From Deltaproteobacteria bacterium RBG_13_61_14 (GTDB lineage Bacteria; RBG-13-61-14), in NCBI GenBank assembly GCA_001797815.1, contig MGQK01000042.1:5851-27415 (forward strand): a stretch of DNA of 21,565 nucleotides, in the 5' to 3' direction. Under the pieces are notes generated by a model, which was given only the letters and a program-made list of their open reading frames with translations, made no database searches and was not told the DNA's origin. The translations under genes were made by a program, and so were the position numbers. Positions 16,301-21,565 of the stretch are shown here, piece by piece (the stretch's first letter is position 1; each line of letters starts with the position of its first letter).

Positions 16301-17794
16301 GATGACCAGCGCGCGGTCTATCTCCGGTGGGGCATGGGACCGACCGACGGCAGCATCACTTACCCGGGCTGGAACCTGGATGATATTGAGCTTTGGGGGC
16401 ACCGTCTCCGCGACTCGGATGCGGACGGTCTCAGCGACTTTTTCGAATCTGGCTTCTGCACGGACCCTCATAACCCGGATACCGACGGCGATGCTCTCTC
16501 CGACGGCCAGGAATATAATTCCTCCGGCACCAACCCCTGCTTGATGGATACCGACGGCGACGGCATGGATGACGGGTGGGAGGTGAACTATGCCGCCTGT
16601 GTGGACCCGCTGGTCGGTGATTCGCTGGCGGACCCGGATGCGGACTTGTTAAGCAATCTCTTTGAATACCAGCAGGGGTTGGACCCTTGCGTTTCTTATG
16701 CGTGTCAGGATGGTCTGGACAACGATGGCGACGGCTTGACTGATCTGGCCGATCCGGGATGTTCGAGCTCCGCTGACCCGAGCGAATTGGGGGTAAACCA
16801 GTGCGATGACAACCTGGACAACGATGGCGACGGTCTCAAGGATTACCCCGAGGATCCGGATTGCTCCAGCGTTGCCGATATCAGCGAGGGCCTTGATTCG
16901 GATGGGGATAATTTACCGGATAGCTGGGAAAATCTCTATGGATGCATGCAGGCCAATACCGCGGACGGGCTCCTGGATTATGACTTGGATTCCTTGAGCA
17001 ATGAAGAGGAGTTCTCCTGGGTCACCGATCCTTGCGCTCCGGATACCGATGGGGACCTGATGGGGGACCAATGGGAAGTTTTTTACCGGGCCTGCCTGGA
17101 TCCGCTGACCGCTAATGGCCTGGAGGATCCTGACGCCGACGGCCTGGCCAACGTGCAGGAGTATTTCAACGATGTGGATGCGAATGTGTCCGATCCCTGC
17201 GATGGGACGAAGCCCAGGCAGGGCGCGCCGGGCGCCGGCTACTTCGGAGATGCCGATGGCAACCTGGTGATCGGCGTTCCGGATTTGAATATAATCAACC
17301 TTCAACTTAACGGCCGCCACCCTGACTATTCCAGGGTATTTCCGCCTGATCCTATCGTCCAGGACCTGGACGGCAACCTGGTCATCGGAGTGCCGGACAA
17401 GAACCTCATTTCCCTGATCCTCAACGGCAAGCTGACCGATTATATTACCGGCTCGCCCACCGGGCTGAGCTTGGTGGCGCCGATCGGAGGGGCGACGGTG
17501 TCGGTGGGGGACACGGTGCGGATCAAGGTGAAGCTGACCAAGGATCTGACCAAGCCGCGGGCGGGGTTCGGGGTGGTATTCACGATTGTATCAGGCGCGG
17601 GCACGCTCTTGGGCGGAGAAGGGATCTCGGGTTCGGGCCGGTATGACTTGACCGCGCTGGACGGGGTGGCGCAGATGGTGGTGCGGGCGGACGCGGCCGG
17701 GACCATCCTGGTGCACGTGGAATTGCCTTACGATGGTGAGGTTCACACGCGGCAAGTTACCATGCCGGAGGTGCCAATTGATGTCCTTCCCTGA
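13313..17794 (+). CDS. Gingipain-family (C25) cysteine peptidase with calcium-binding, dockerin-like and Ig-like modules
   Basis: The ATG at 13313 follows GAGGAGGGG by 6 nt; an in-frame TTG at 13283 is less likely. The product has about 1493 residues: signal peptide (to about 29), pro-region (30-250), and C25 catalytic domain (about 255-675). The catalytic pair is His523 (QYYWHSSTSSW) and Cys556 (LSMGCSTGAFD), 33 residues apart, the same spacing as in gingipains. FGDPLMMIR ends the domain. Next come an Ig-like stretch, a beta-sandwich (about 880-1030), thrombospondin type-3 repeats (from 1034), two MopE-like repeats (CQDGLDNDGDGL near 1131 and CDDNLDNDGDGL near 1164), more calcium repeats, two dockerin-like repeats (GNLVIGVPD, 1311-1376) and a bacterial Ig-like C-terminus. 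No type IX secretion tail is visible. It probably cleaves proteins outside the cell. Confidence 0.88.
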   Translation: MSSGMWRTKIFLVLSTIFFCLVFSHFSQAAPVLKTSQPLPREILIELSLDGLGITTLVEEGGTYHQVIIQGFGLGGETGRPELPFRGMFFEIPYGVEPKGKVLKQEWKSFKVDHPIYPRQPLQRVSPNLPPIFTMDRNFYQTSHWSPSVIFSISNPGYLRGRRIVFVQIYPVQYNPAKGEVRYTQVLKIKINLLGKIEPFGEARKARLYAPGFNTLSSRLLENYDQANLDLEDRSHPRRVLSQEGQEGFAVAESPHTDYLIIVDSSLKPAIQPLAEWITRKGYTTRMATVGDSPEDDLGRSFPQIQGFLQDAYDTWTPAPSFVLLVGDQNLVPSNTDSFPFAYDNANLSDFPYSLMDGDIFADLVLGRLPVENAAELTTVVNKILKYDRYPDTGSWYKNVLLATTYRDASTPCKEELHNVETSIYMTEALSSSTVAGMTVSHALSSVYNTYGLPPSPTCPEYYYRDYAFTHCLLPHGYWNGPPYPPFPMLAWVKNLFVPRSVASQMLKDQINSGVGMVQYYWHSSTSSWLEPQLGIPNINSLSNGDKTPVVLSMGCSTGAFDSASDCMAEAFLKKSGGGAVGIVAATRGTYTRITDMLINGIHTGLWPNYDPGHTGSLYPNSYRPAENLNFGKYYMWKYFQSEPNPPTLPGRLQEIEYHFRVFHWFGDPLMMIRTEAPHALVVSHAPTIPSNASSFPVNVDQEGARVALVQDWRVLGVAEPAGGIAVVPLDPPLRADTVYLTITGFNAIPYETALAVALTSDGIVSWDKESYGIYDPAGILLGDLDLAGSHTLAVHVWSSSHPALVPVALTEDAVHPGYFAGEVILSLDLPTVEGDTILVEYLDANDGQGGVDVFKLAEASISPSLIYRFALNSDPGWTKEGGWAYGKPQGLGSSPGDPTSGETGTKVYGYNLSGDYPDNLAGTESLITTPINLQLYDHVRLRFWRWLVVQSSNSDHASLEVSKDGSNWVPVWGNPATQISDSAWTQVEYDLSAVADDQRAVYLRWGMGPTDGSITYPGWNLDDIELWGHRLRDSDADGLSDFFESGFCTDPHNPDTDGDALSDGQEYNSSGTNPCLMDTDGDGMDDGWEVNYAACVDPLVGDSLADPDADLLSNLFEYQQGLDPCVSYACQDGLDNDGDGLTDLADPGCSSSADPSELGVNQCDDNLDNDGDGLKDYPEDPDCSSVADISEGLDSDGDNLPDSWENLYGCMQANTADGLLDYDLDSLSNEEEFSWVTDPCAPDTDGDLMGDQWEVFYRACLDPLTANGLEDPDADGLANVQEYFNDVDANVSDPCDGTKPRQGAPGAGYFGDADGNLVIGVPDLNIINLQLNGRHPDYSRVFPPDPIVQDLDGNLVIGVPDKNLISLILNGKLTDYITGSPTGLSLVAPIGGATVSVGDTVRIKVKLTKDLTKPRAGFGVVFTIVSGAGTLLGGEGISGSGRYDLTALDGVAQMVVRADAAGTILVHVELPYDGEVHTRQVTMPEVPIDVLP

Positions 17795-17842
17795 AAGGCT
17801 CGCCCTTCACGCGTGAACTTTTTCTCCCTTGCCCTCCCTCAT

Positions 17843-17972
17843 GCCCTCCCTCAGTTTTCCGGAAACCGGGGGTAGGGGCGCGATTTATCGCGCCCTTGCA
17901 GGGACTGGGCGCAATGAATTGCGCCACTACGAAGGCCGAAAATATGCGGTGCGGAAAAAACTGAGGGAGGGC
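17843..17972. repeat. Miniature inverted-repeat element, 130 bp
   Basis: Terminal inverted repeats GCCCTCCCTCAGTTTTCCG (17843-17861) and the complement at 17952-17972 match apart from a 2-nt indel. There is no coding capacity inside. A partial extra copy of the left arm (TTGCCCTCCCTCA at 17830-17842) lies just before it. The element separates the peptidase gene from the promoter of the next gene. The enclosed sequence is a second palindromic unit at 17872-17930. Confidence 0.7.
17872..17930. repeat. Double-hairpin REP-type unit nested in the larger element
   Basis: The unit starts GTAGGGGCGC and ends GCGCCACTAC. It contains two perfect 8-bp hairpins: GGGCGCGA/TCGCGCCC with loop TTTA (17876-17895), and GGCGCAAT/ATTGCGCC with a 2-nt loop (17908-17925). 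Similar GTAGGGGCGC units are frequent bacterial intergenic repeats. Confidence 0.75.
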
Positions 17973-17988
17973 AAGCTTTTTCTCCGGC

Positions 17989-18016
17989 TTGCCAATTCAC
18001 CAGTTTCTGTTACAAT
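17989..18016 (+). promoter_or_regulatory. Promoter for the YfgM-like/BamB-like pair
   Basis: TTGCCA (17989-17994), 16 bp, then TACAAT (18011-18016). It lies just after the miniature element and gives a leader of about 35 nt. Confidence 0.6.
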
Positions 18017-18057
18017 AATCCTTCAATTTTTCGGTTTGGGAGAAGGGCAGGGCAGCC

Positions 18058-19011
18058 ATGGCCAAAAAGATCAAGATTTCACGCAAGCAAATGCAGCGCC
18101 CCGATGAATTCATCACCTGGTTTGACCGGGCGCTGGATTACGTGCGGGAGCACAGCCTGGAAGCGGTGCTGGGCGTCGCCGCCGTGTTTGTGGCGCTGGC
18201 GTTGGGGCAGGGCATCATCTATTACCAGGACAGCCGGCGCGACGCTTCGATCCTGGCGCTGAGCCAGGCCCTGATGATCCTAGAGGCTCCCCTGCAAAAG
18301 GATCTCACCGATCAGCAAATGCTGAGCGGCGTGTGGTCTTATGCTTCGGCGGAGGAGCGTTCGGCCGCGGCCTCGGCTCAACTGGGGAAAATCATCAAGG
18401 ACTATCCGGGCACTCCCCAGGCCCGGCAGGCCCGGTTATACCTGGCCGGGGTGCAGCGGGACGCCCAGGATTACCGCGCCGCGGTCGAGAGCTACAATGC
18501 TTATCTCCAGGCCAATCCCAACCTCGACCCGGAGATCAGAACTATCGCCCTGATGGGCCTGGCTACCAGTCACTTTGACCTGGGCAATTTCCAGGAAGCG
18601 TTTAACGCCTTTCAGCAGATTATCTCCGTCCCCGACGCCTTTAACCGCGACGAAGCCCTGGTCGGGGCCTCCAGTTGCGAGGAAAACCTGGGCCGCCTGG
18701 ATGAGGCCATTGCGCTTTTGAAGCAGGCCGAGGAAGAGTATCCCGACACCGTGGCCACCCGCAATGTTCCCATTAAAATCCGCATCTTGGAAAAAGCCAA
18801 AGAAATGGTGCAAGCCCAACCCGCTCCTTCGCCGACCCCCAAGAAAGCTGCGACCCCTGAAAAAGCTGCAGCCCCCGAGAAAGCTCTAGTCCAGGAAAAA
18901 GCCGCGGTCCAGAATAAAACCGCTGGCCAGGAACCTGCCCCCCGGCCTTCGGCTGAGGCGCCTCTATCCCCGGCCCCGGAGACCGCTCCCAAGGAAGCCG
19001 CGCCCCAGTGA
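18058..19011 (+). CDS. YfgM-like membrane-anchored TPR protein
   Basis: This 317-residue protein has a short basic cytoplasmic N-terminus (MAKKIKISRKQ), a single membrane helix at about 35-56 (AVLGVAAVFVALALGQGIIYY) and a periplasmic TPR region (about 60-250). Units such as RLYLAGVQRDAQDYRAAVESY and FDLGNFQEAFNAFQQI are clear. The last 65 residues are a low-complexity Lys/Ala/Glu/Pro tail (AATPEKAAAPEKA). This layout matches YfgM, which in E. coli works with PpiD and SecYEG on proteins entering the periplasm and sits directly before bamB. The same gene order here, with a GTGA overlap, is strong support. The C-terminal tail is longer and more repetitive than in E. coli YfgM. Start ATG at 18058 with GAAGGGCAGG upstream. 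Confidence 0.75.
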   Translation: MAKKIKISRKQMQRPDEFITWFDRALDYVREHSLEAVLGVAAVFVALALGQGIIYYQDSRRDASILALSQALMILEAPLQKDLTDQQMLSGVWSYASAEERSAAASAQLGKIIKDYPGTPQARQARLYLAGVQRDAQDYRAAVESYNAYLQANPNLDPEIRTIALMGLATSHFDLGNFQEAFNAFQQIISVPDAFNRDEALVGASSCEENLGRLDEAIALLKQAEEEYPDTVATRNVPIKIRILEKAKEMVQAQPAPSPTPKKAATPEKAAAPEKALVQEKAAVQNKTAGQEPAPRPSAEAPLSPAPETAPKEAAPQ

Positions 19012-20108
19012 GCCGCCGCTTTTCCATAGTCTGCTGCTTTCTGATTCTCCTGACCCTCGCTCCGCCGGCTCTGGCACGGGTGGTCTGGCGAAGGTCGCTG
19101 GAGCCTTGGAGCCTGCTCCGCTCCAAGCGCATCAACTCGGAAAAGGCGCCTCCGGACATCGAGGGCGGAAGGATTTATGCCGTGTCCTCCCGCGGCCGGT
19201 ATCTGGAGATCGATGCCCTCTCCGGAAAACGCCTGGTCAAAGCCCGGATTAAATACCGTGCTTCCTCCGGCCTGCTGGTCGAGGAGGGCCGGGTCTACTT
19301 CGGCTCCCAGAGCGGCGAGCTGGTTTGCCTCGATTCTGACAACGGCGAAGTCCTCTGGACGTATCCATTGAAAGTCATTGATATTTCTCCTCCGGCCGTG
19401 TTCGGGGACTTGCTCATCTTCCAGACCGGTATTGATGAGGTGACCGCTATCAACAAGGCCTCGGGCGAGTGGGTCTGGACTTACCAGCACCCGAGCCTTA
19501 ATGACATTTCCATCATGGGCACTTCAGCTCCTATGGTGGACAAACAATTTGTTTATATCGGGACCGCGGACGGTTATCTTTTAGCCTTGCATGGGGAAGA
19601 CGGTCGCCTGGTTTGGAAGAAGCAGGTCTTTACCCAAGGCAATTTCCGGGATATAGACGGGGGTCTGGCCCAGGATGAGACCACCATCTTTGCTTGCGAT
19701 TTTTACGGCGAAGTGGTCGCGGTGAGCAAGAAGACCGGGGAAAAATATTGGAGCTACCAGGTCGGTGGACTGGCCGGGCCGATGGTGGAAGGGGATTTAG
19801 TCTATGTGGCCGGCCGCGATGGCAGCGTGGTCGCCCTGGACAAAAATACCGGGCTCAAGCTCTGGGACACGGTGATCTTTGAACCTGAAACCTTTACTCC
19901 GATGAAACGGCTCTTGACGCCGACACTTTACAAGCAATGGCTTTTAGTTCCCAATCTTCAGGGCAGGATCTTTTTGCTGGATCCTCAATCTGGAAAGCTC
20001 AGAAAAACTAAATATACCTTGAAGCCTACCTCGATCCCGGTTCAGACCTGGGAGGATGGGGCATACCTTTATGGCAACAAGGGGATCATTTACAAGTTAC
20101 GTTATTAA
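19008..20108 (+). CDS. BamB-like PQQ beta-propeller protein
   Basis: Translation starts at a GTG that overlaps the upstream stop (GTGA), so the two genes are coupled. The 366-residue product has a Sec signal peptide (CCFLILLTLAPPALA) without a standard lipobox, unlike E. coli BamB, which is a lipoprotein. The mature protein contains about seven PQQ-type repeats, each with a G-x-x-x-W strand: GEVLWTY, GEWVWTYQ, GRLVWKK, GEKYWSYQ, GLKLWDT, plus weaker ones at both ends. BamB has eight blades and acts as a scaffold in the BAM complex that inserts outer-membrane beta-barrels. BAM membership is inferred from fold and neighbour. A general PQQ-propeller protein is the alternative. An AT-rich 99-bp gap with no gene follows. 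Confidence 0.75.
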   Translation: MSRRFSIVCCFLILLTLAPPALARVVWRRSLEPWSLLRSKRINSEKAPPDIEGGRIYAVSSRGRYLEIDALSGKRLVKARIKYRASSGLLVEEGRVYFGSQSGELVCLDSDNGEVLWTYPLKVIDISPPAVFGDLLIFQTGIDEVTAINKASGEWVWTYQHPSLNDISIMGTSAPMVDKQFVYIGTADGYLLALHGEDGRLVWKKQVFTQGNFRDIDGGLAQDETTIFACDFYGEVVAVSKKTGEKYWSYQVGGLAGPMVEGDLVYVAGRDGSVVALDKNTGLKLWDTVIFEPETFTPMKRLLTPTLYKQWLLVPNLQGRIFLLDPQSGKLRKTKYTLKPTSIPVQTWEDGAYLYGNKGIIYKLRY

Positions 20109-20190
20109 ATAGCAAAAGCAATTAGTTACATATTTGCAGAATAATCCTATTGTCTGTATAAGATATATTATGTTAAGTATTGCTTAGCAT

Positions 20191-20205
20191 TGGGGCCTGA
20201 CCCCA
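20191..20205. repeat. TGGGG/CCCCA hairpin in AT-rich gap
   Basis: TGGGG, 5-nt loop CCTGA, CCCCA. It lies between convergent genes and has no T tract on either side. On the minus strand it reads TGGGGTCAGGCCCCA, a word common in RAYT-linked repeats. The flanking 20109-20190 is AT-rich with no gene. Confidence 0.5.
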
Positions 20206-20207
20206 TG

Positions 20208-20846
20208 TTAACTCTTTTCCGCCAGCACGATCAACCAGGGATAAGCCCTCTTCCAGATTTGCGGACCGGAAAACCATCCCTCGAACTCAGCTTTTAATTT
20301 GGGATGAGTAAACGAGACCACATGGTCCGGATGCTCGCCTAAAGTTCTCCAGTTGGCCCCGATCAGGAAATTGGTGGCTTGGTAAAAAGGCCATTCCGGC
20401 ACGCTCACCAGAAAATACTTCCTGCTTACCCTGGCCGCCTCCTGGATAACCTTCGGATAGTCTGCCAGGTGCTCAATCACTTCGTTGGCCATGACCAGGT
20501 CAAAGCTCGCATCGGCCAGCCCGGTTGCTCGTGCATCCATCTCTTGATAGTGTGCGCCCGGGTTTAGAGCCCGCGCAACCTCTAAGCCTTGCTCATCCTG
20601 ATCCCCGCCCACAATCTTCAATCCGGGCAAGGCCTTGAACAGGAAATAATCAACTAATCCTTCACCACAGCCGATGTCCAGGATGCTCTTCGCCCCGCTC
20701 GCCCGCACCAGCCCCAGAACTTGGTTGAGAAAATTGCCGATAACGTATTGACGCAAAAAGTTTTTCTTGAGGTATTTGCTCCTCGTTTCCGGCCGCGCTT
20801 TGGCCGCAAGCTCCGGCCCAAGAATTTTCAACCAATCCATTCTCAT
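20208..20846 (-). CDS. Class I SAM-dependent methyltransferase
   Basis: The ATG at 20846 has AAAGGA 2 nt and GAGGAAAAAGG further upstream; a TTG 24 bp earlier is less likely. The product has 212 residues and the core of a class I methyltransferase: motif I ILDIGCGEGLVDYFL binds SAM, the acidic end of strand 2 is GGDQDE, and motif IV reads FDLVMANEVIEHLADY, the 'EVIEHL' form common in Methyltransf_11 proteins. The C-terminal part (FYQATNFLIGANW, EHPDHVVSFT) is probably the acceptor-binding region. The substrate cannot be told; close families act on small molecules, lipids or sugar-linked acceptors. It is divergent from the carboxylesterase gene and convergent with the BamB-like gene. Confidence 0.82.
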   Translation of the reverse strand: MRMDWLKILGPELAAKARPETRSKYLKKNFLRQYVIGNFLNQVLGLVRASGAKSILDIGCGEGLVDYFLFKALPGLKIVGGDQDEQGLEVARALNPGAHYQEMDARATGLADASFDLVMANEVIEHLADYPKVIQEAARVSRKYFLVSVPEWPFYQATNFLIGANWRTLGEHPDHVVSFTHPKLKAEFEGWFSGPQIWKRAYPWLIVLAEKS

Positions 20847-20910
20847 GTTCCTTTTTCCTCTGCGACCCAAGAGCGGTCAAGCCCGCCCTTCATCCAGTAA
20901 GGGAAAATCA

Positions 20911-20939
20911 TTTTTTCGCTTTTCATTCTATGCTATTCT
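20911..20939 (+). promoter_or_regulatory. Possible extended -10 promoter for the carboxylesterase gene
   Basis: TGCTATTCT (20931-20939) is an extended -10 with a poor -35 (TTTTTT at 20911-20916, 17 bp away). It gives a leader of about 25 nt to the ATG at 20971. Confidence 0.4.
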
Positions 20940-20970
20940 GGACTTGCAATCAATGAAAAGGAGCCGGAAC

Positions 20971-21565
20971 ATGACCATTTCCCGAACCCTCTTGGCCTTG
21001 GCCATGGCCTTGCTGTTAACGACGGCCGGCCAAGCACTCGCAGAAGACCCCTGCTCCGAGCCGGTGCCGACCCAGGCCGGCCTGGTGCGAGGCCGGACCA
21101 GCGCCGACTCCGCCGCCTGCGCCTGGCTGGGCATTCCTTACTCTGCCCCGCCAATCGGCGAGCTCCGCTGGAAAGCCCCGCAGCCGGCAATGGCCTGGAC
21201 CGGCGCGCGCGAAGCTTCCGCTTTCAGCGACCGCTGTCTGCAAAAAGCCTGGAGCGGGGTCAAGAAGGCGCGCGATCTGGAAGGCATGTCCGAGGACTGC
21301 TTGTATCTGAATATCTGGCGTCCGCAAAAGTCGGGCCGCTTCCCGGTCATGGTCTGGATCCACGGCGGCGGGTTCGTGATCGGGAGCGGACAGGGTTATC
21401 CCGGCGACCGGCTGGCCGAGTTCGGCGAGGTGGTGGTGGTCACCCTCAACTACCGGCTGAACGTGTTCGGTTATTTGGCCAGCCCTGCCCTTCTGGCTGA
21501 AGATCCCCACGCCAGCACCGGCAATTACGGCTCGCTCGATCAGGTGGCGGCGCTCCGCTGGATCC
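20971..21565 (+). CDS. Type-B carboxylesterase, secreted, cut off by window edge
   Basis: The ATG at 20971 has AAGGAG about 8 nt upstream. The first 198 residues are visible and the frame is open at the right edge. A Sec signal peptide ends in QALA|E (24/25). The N-terminal half of the alpha/beta-hydrolase fold is typical of type-B carboxylesterases: GIPYSAPPIGELRWKAPQP, the family signature EDCLYLNIW (108-116), the oxyanion-hole HGGGF (131-135), NYRLNVFGYL and GNYGSLDQVAALRW. The GESAG nucleophile elbow should lie a few residues beyond the window. The enzyme would hydrolyse carboxylic esters outside the cytoplasm; the natural substrate is unknown. Confidence 0.9.
   Translation, partial: MTISRTLLALAMALLLTTAGQALAEDPCSEPVPTQAGLVRGRTSADSAACAWLGIPYSAPPIGELRWKAPQPAMAWTGAREASAFSDRCLQKAWSGVKKARDLEGMSEDCLYLNIWRPQKSGRFPVMVWIHGGGFVIGSGQGYPGDRLAEFGEVVVVTLNYRLNVFGYLASPALLAEDPHASTGNYGSLDQVAALRWI

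Noticed and set aside
17829-18107. A 92-codon open frame across the miniature element
   Set aside because: It is made mostly of palindromic repeat sequence, crosses the next gene's promoter and runs into its coding region in another frame.
1-21565. CRISPR array, tRNA, rRNA or transposase gene
   Set aside because: No regularly spaced direct repeats, no tRNA cloverleaf and no rRNA or transposase signature were seen in any intergenic stretch.

Overview
The window looks like chromosome from a GC-rich Gram-negative bacterium. Signal peptides, lipoboxes, a RodZ-like protein, a YfgM/BamB-like pair and sigma70-type promoters (TTGACA, about 17 bp, TATAAT-like) all point that way. The mix of genes (sulfatase-TPR fusion, SCP2-like protein, PilZ protein, thrombospondin type-3 and MopE-like repeats, Mut7-C RNase-like protein) suggests a deltaproteobacterial (Desulfobacterota-like) or related uncultured lineage. 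That placement is inference; there is no rRNA or other marker gene here.

Left block (1-3787, minus strand): a compact five-gene operon. In transcription order it holds a Mut7-C/zinc-ribbon protein, a PfkB-family sugar kinase (ATGA overlap), an acidic-linker protein of unknown function, a PilF-like TPR lipoprotein, and a RodZ-like HTH/membrane protein cut by the window edge. The promoter is a perfect extended -10 so close to the GTG start that the mRNA is probably leaderless. Middle block (3868-10976): mostly single genes with their own promoters. They are an unknown lipoprotein, a sulfatase-fold lipoprotein fused to TPRs, an SCP2-like protein with an apparent internal duplication, a 65-residue zinc ribbon, a PilZ protein, and, on the minus strand, a periplasmic protein that may be a TIM barrel.

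Surface module (11084-17794): a strong promoter, a roughly 230-nt structured leader with a terminator-like hairpin, then two large secreted proteins. The first is a seven-repeat beta-propeller with calcium-binding repeats and a C-terminal membrane anchor. The second is a gingipain-family (C25) cysteine peptidase with calcium-binding, MopE-like, dockerin-like and Ig-like modules. This is the most distinctive locus in the window.

Right block (17843-21565): a nested miniature palindromic element, the YfgM-like/BamB-like envelope pair (GTGA overlap), a SAM methyltransferase on the minus strand, and a divergent type-B carboxylesterase cut by the right edge.

Small palindromes are scattered between genes. 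Several share a GGGGACA/TGTCCCC arm like the REP sequences linked to RAYT transposases. Two appear to serve as transcription terminators, and one lies in frame inside the sugar kinase gene. No rRNA, tRNA, CRISPR array or transposase gene was seen.
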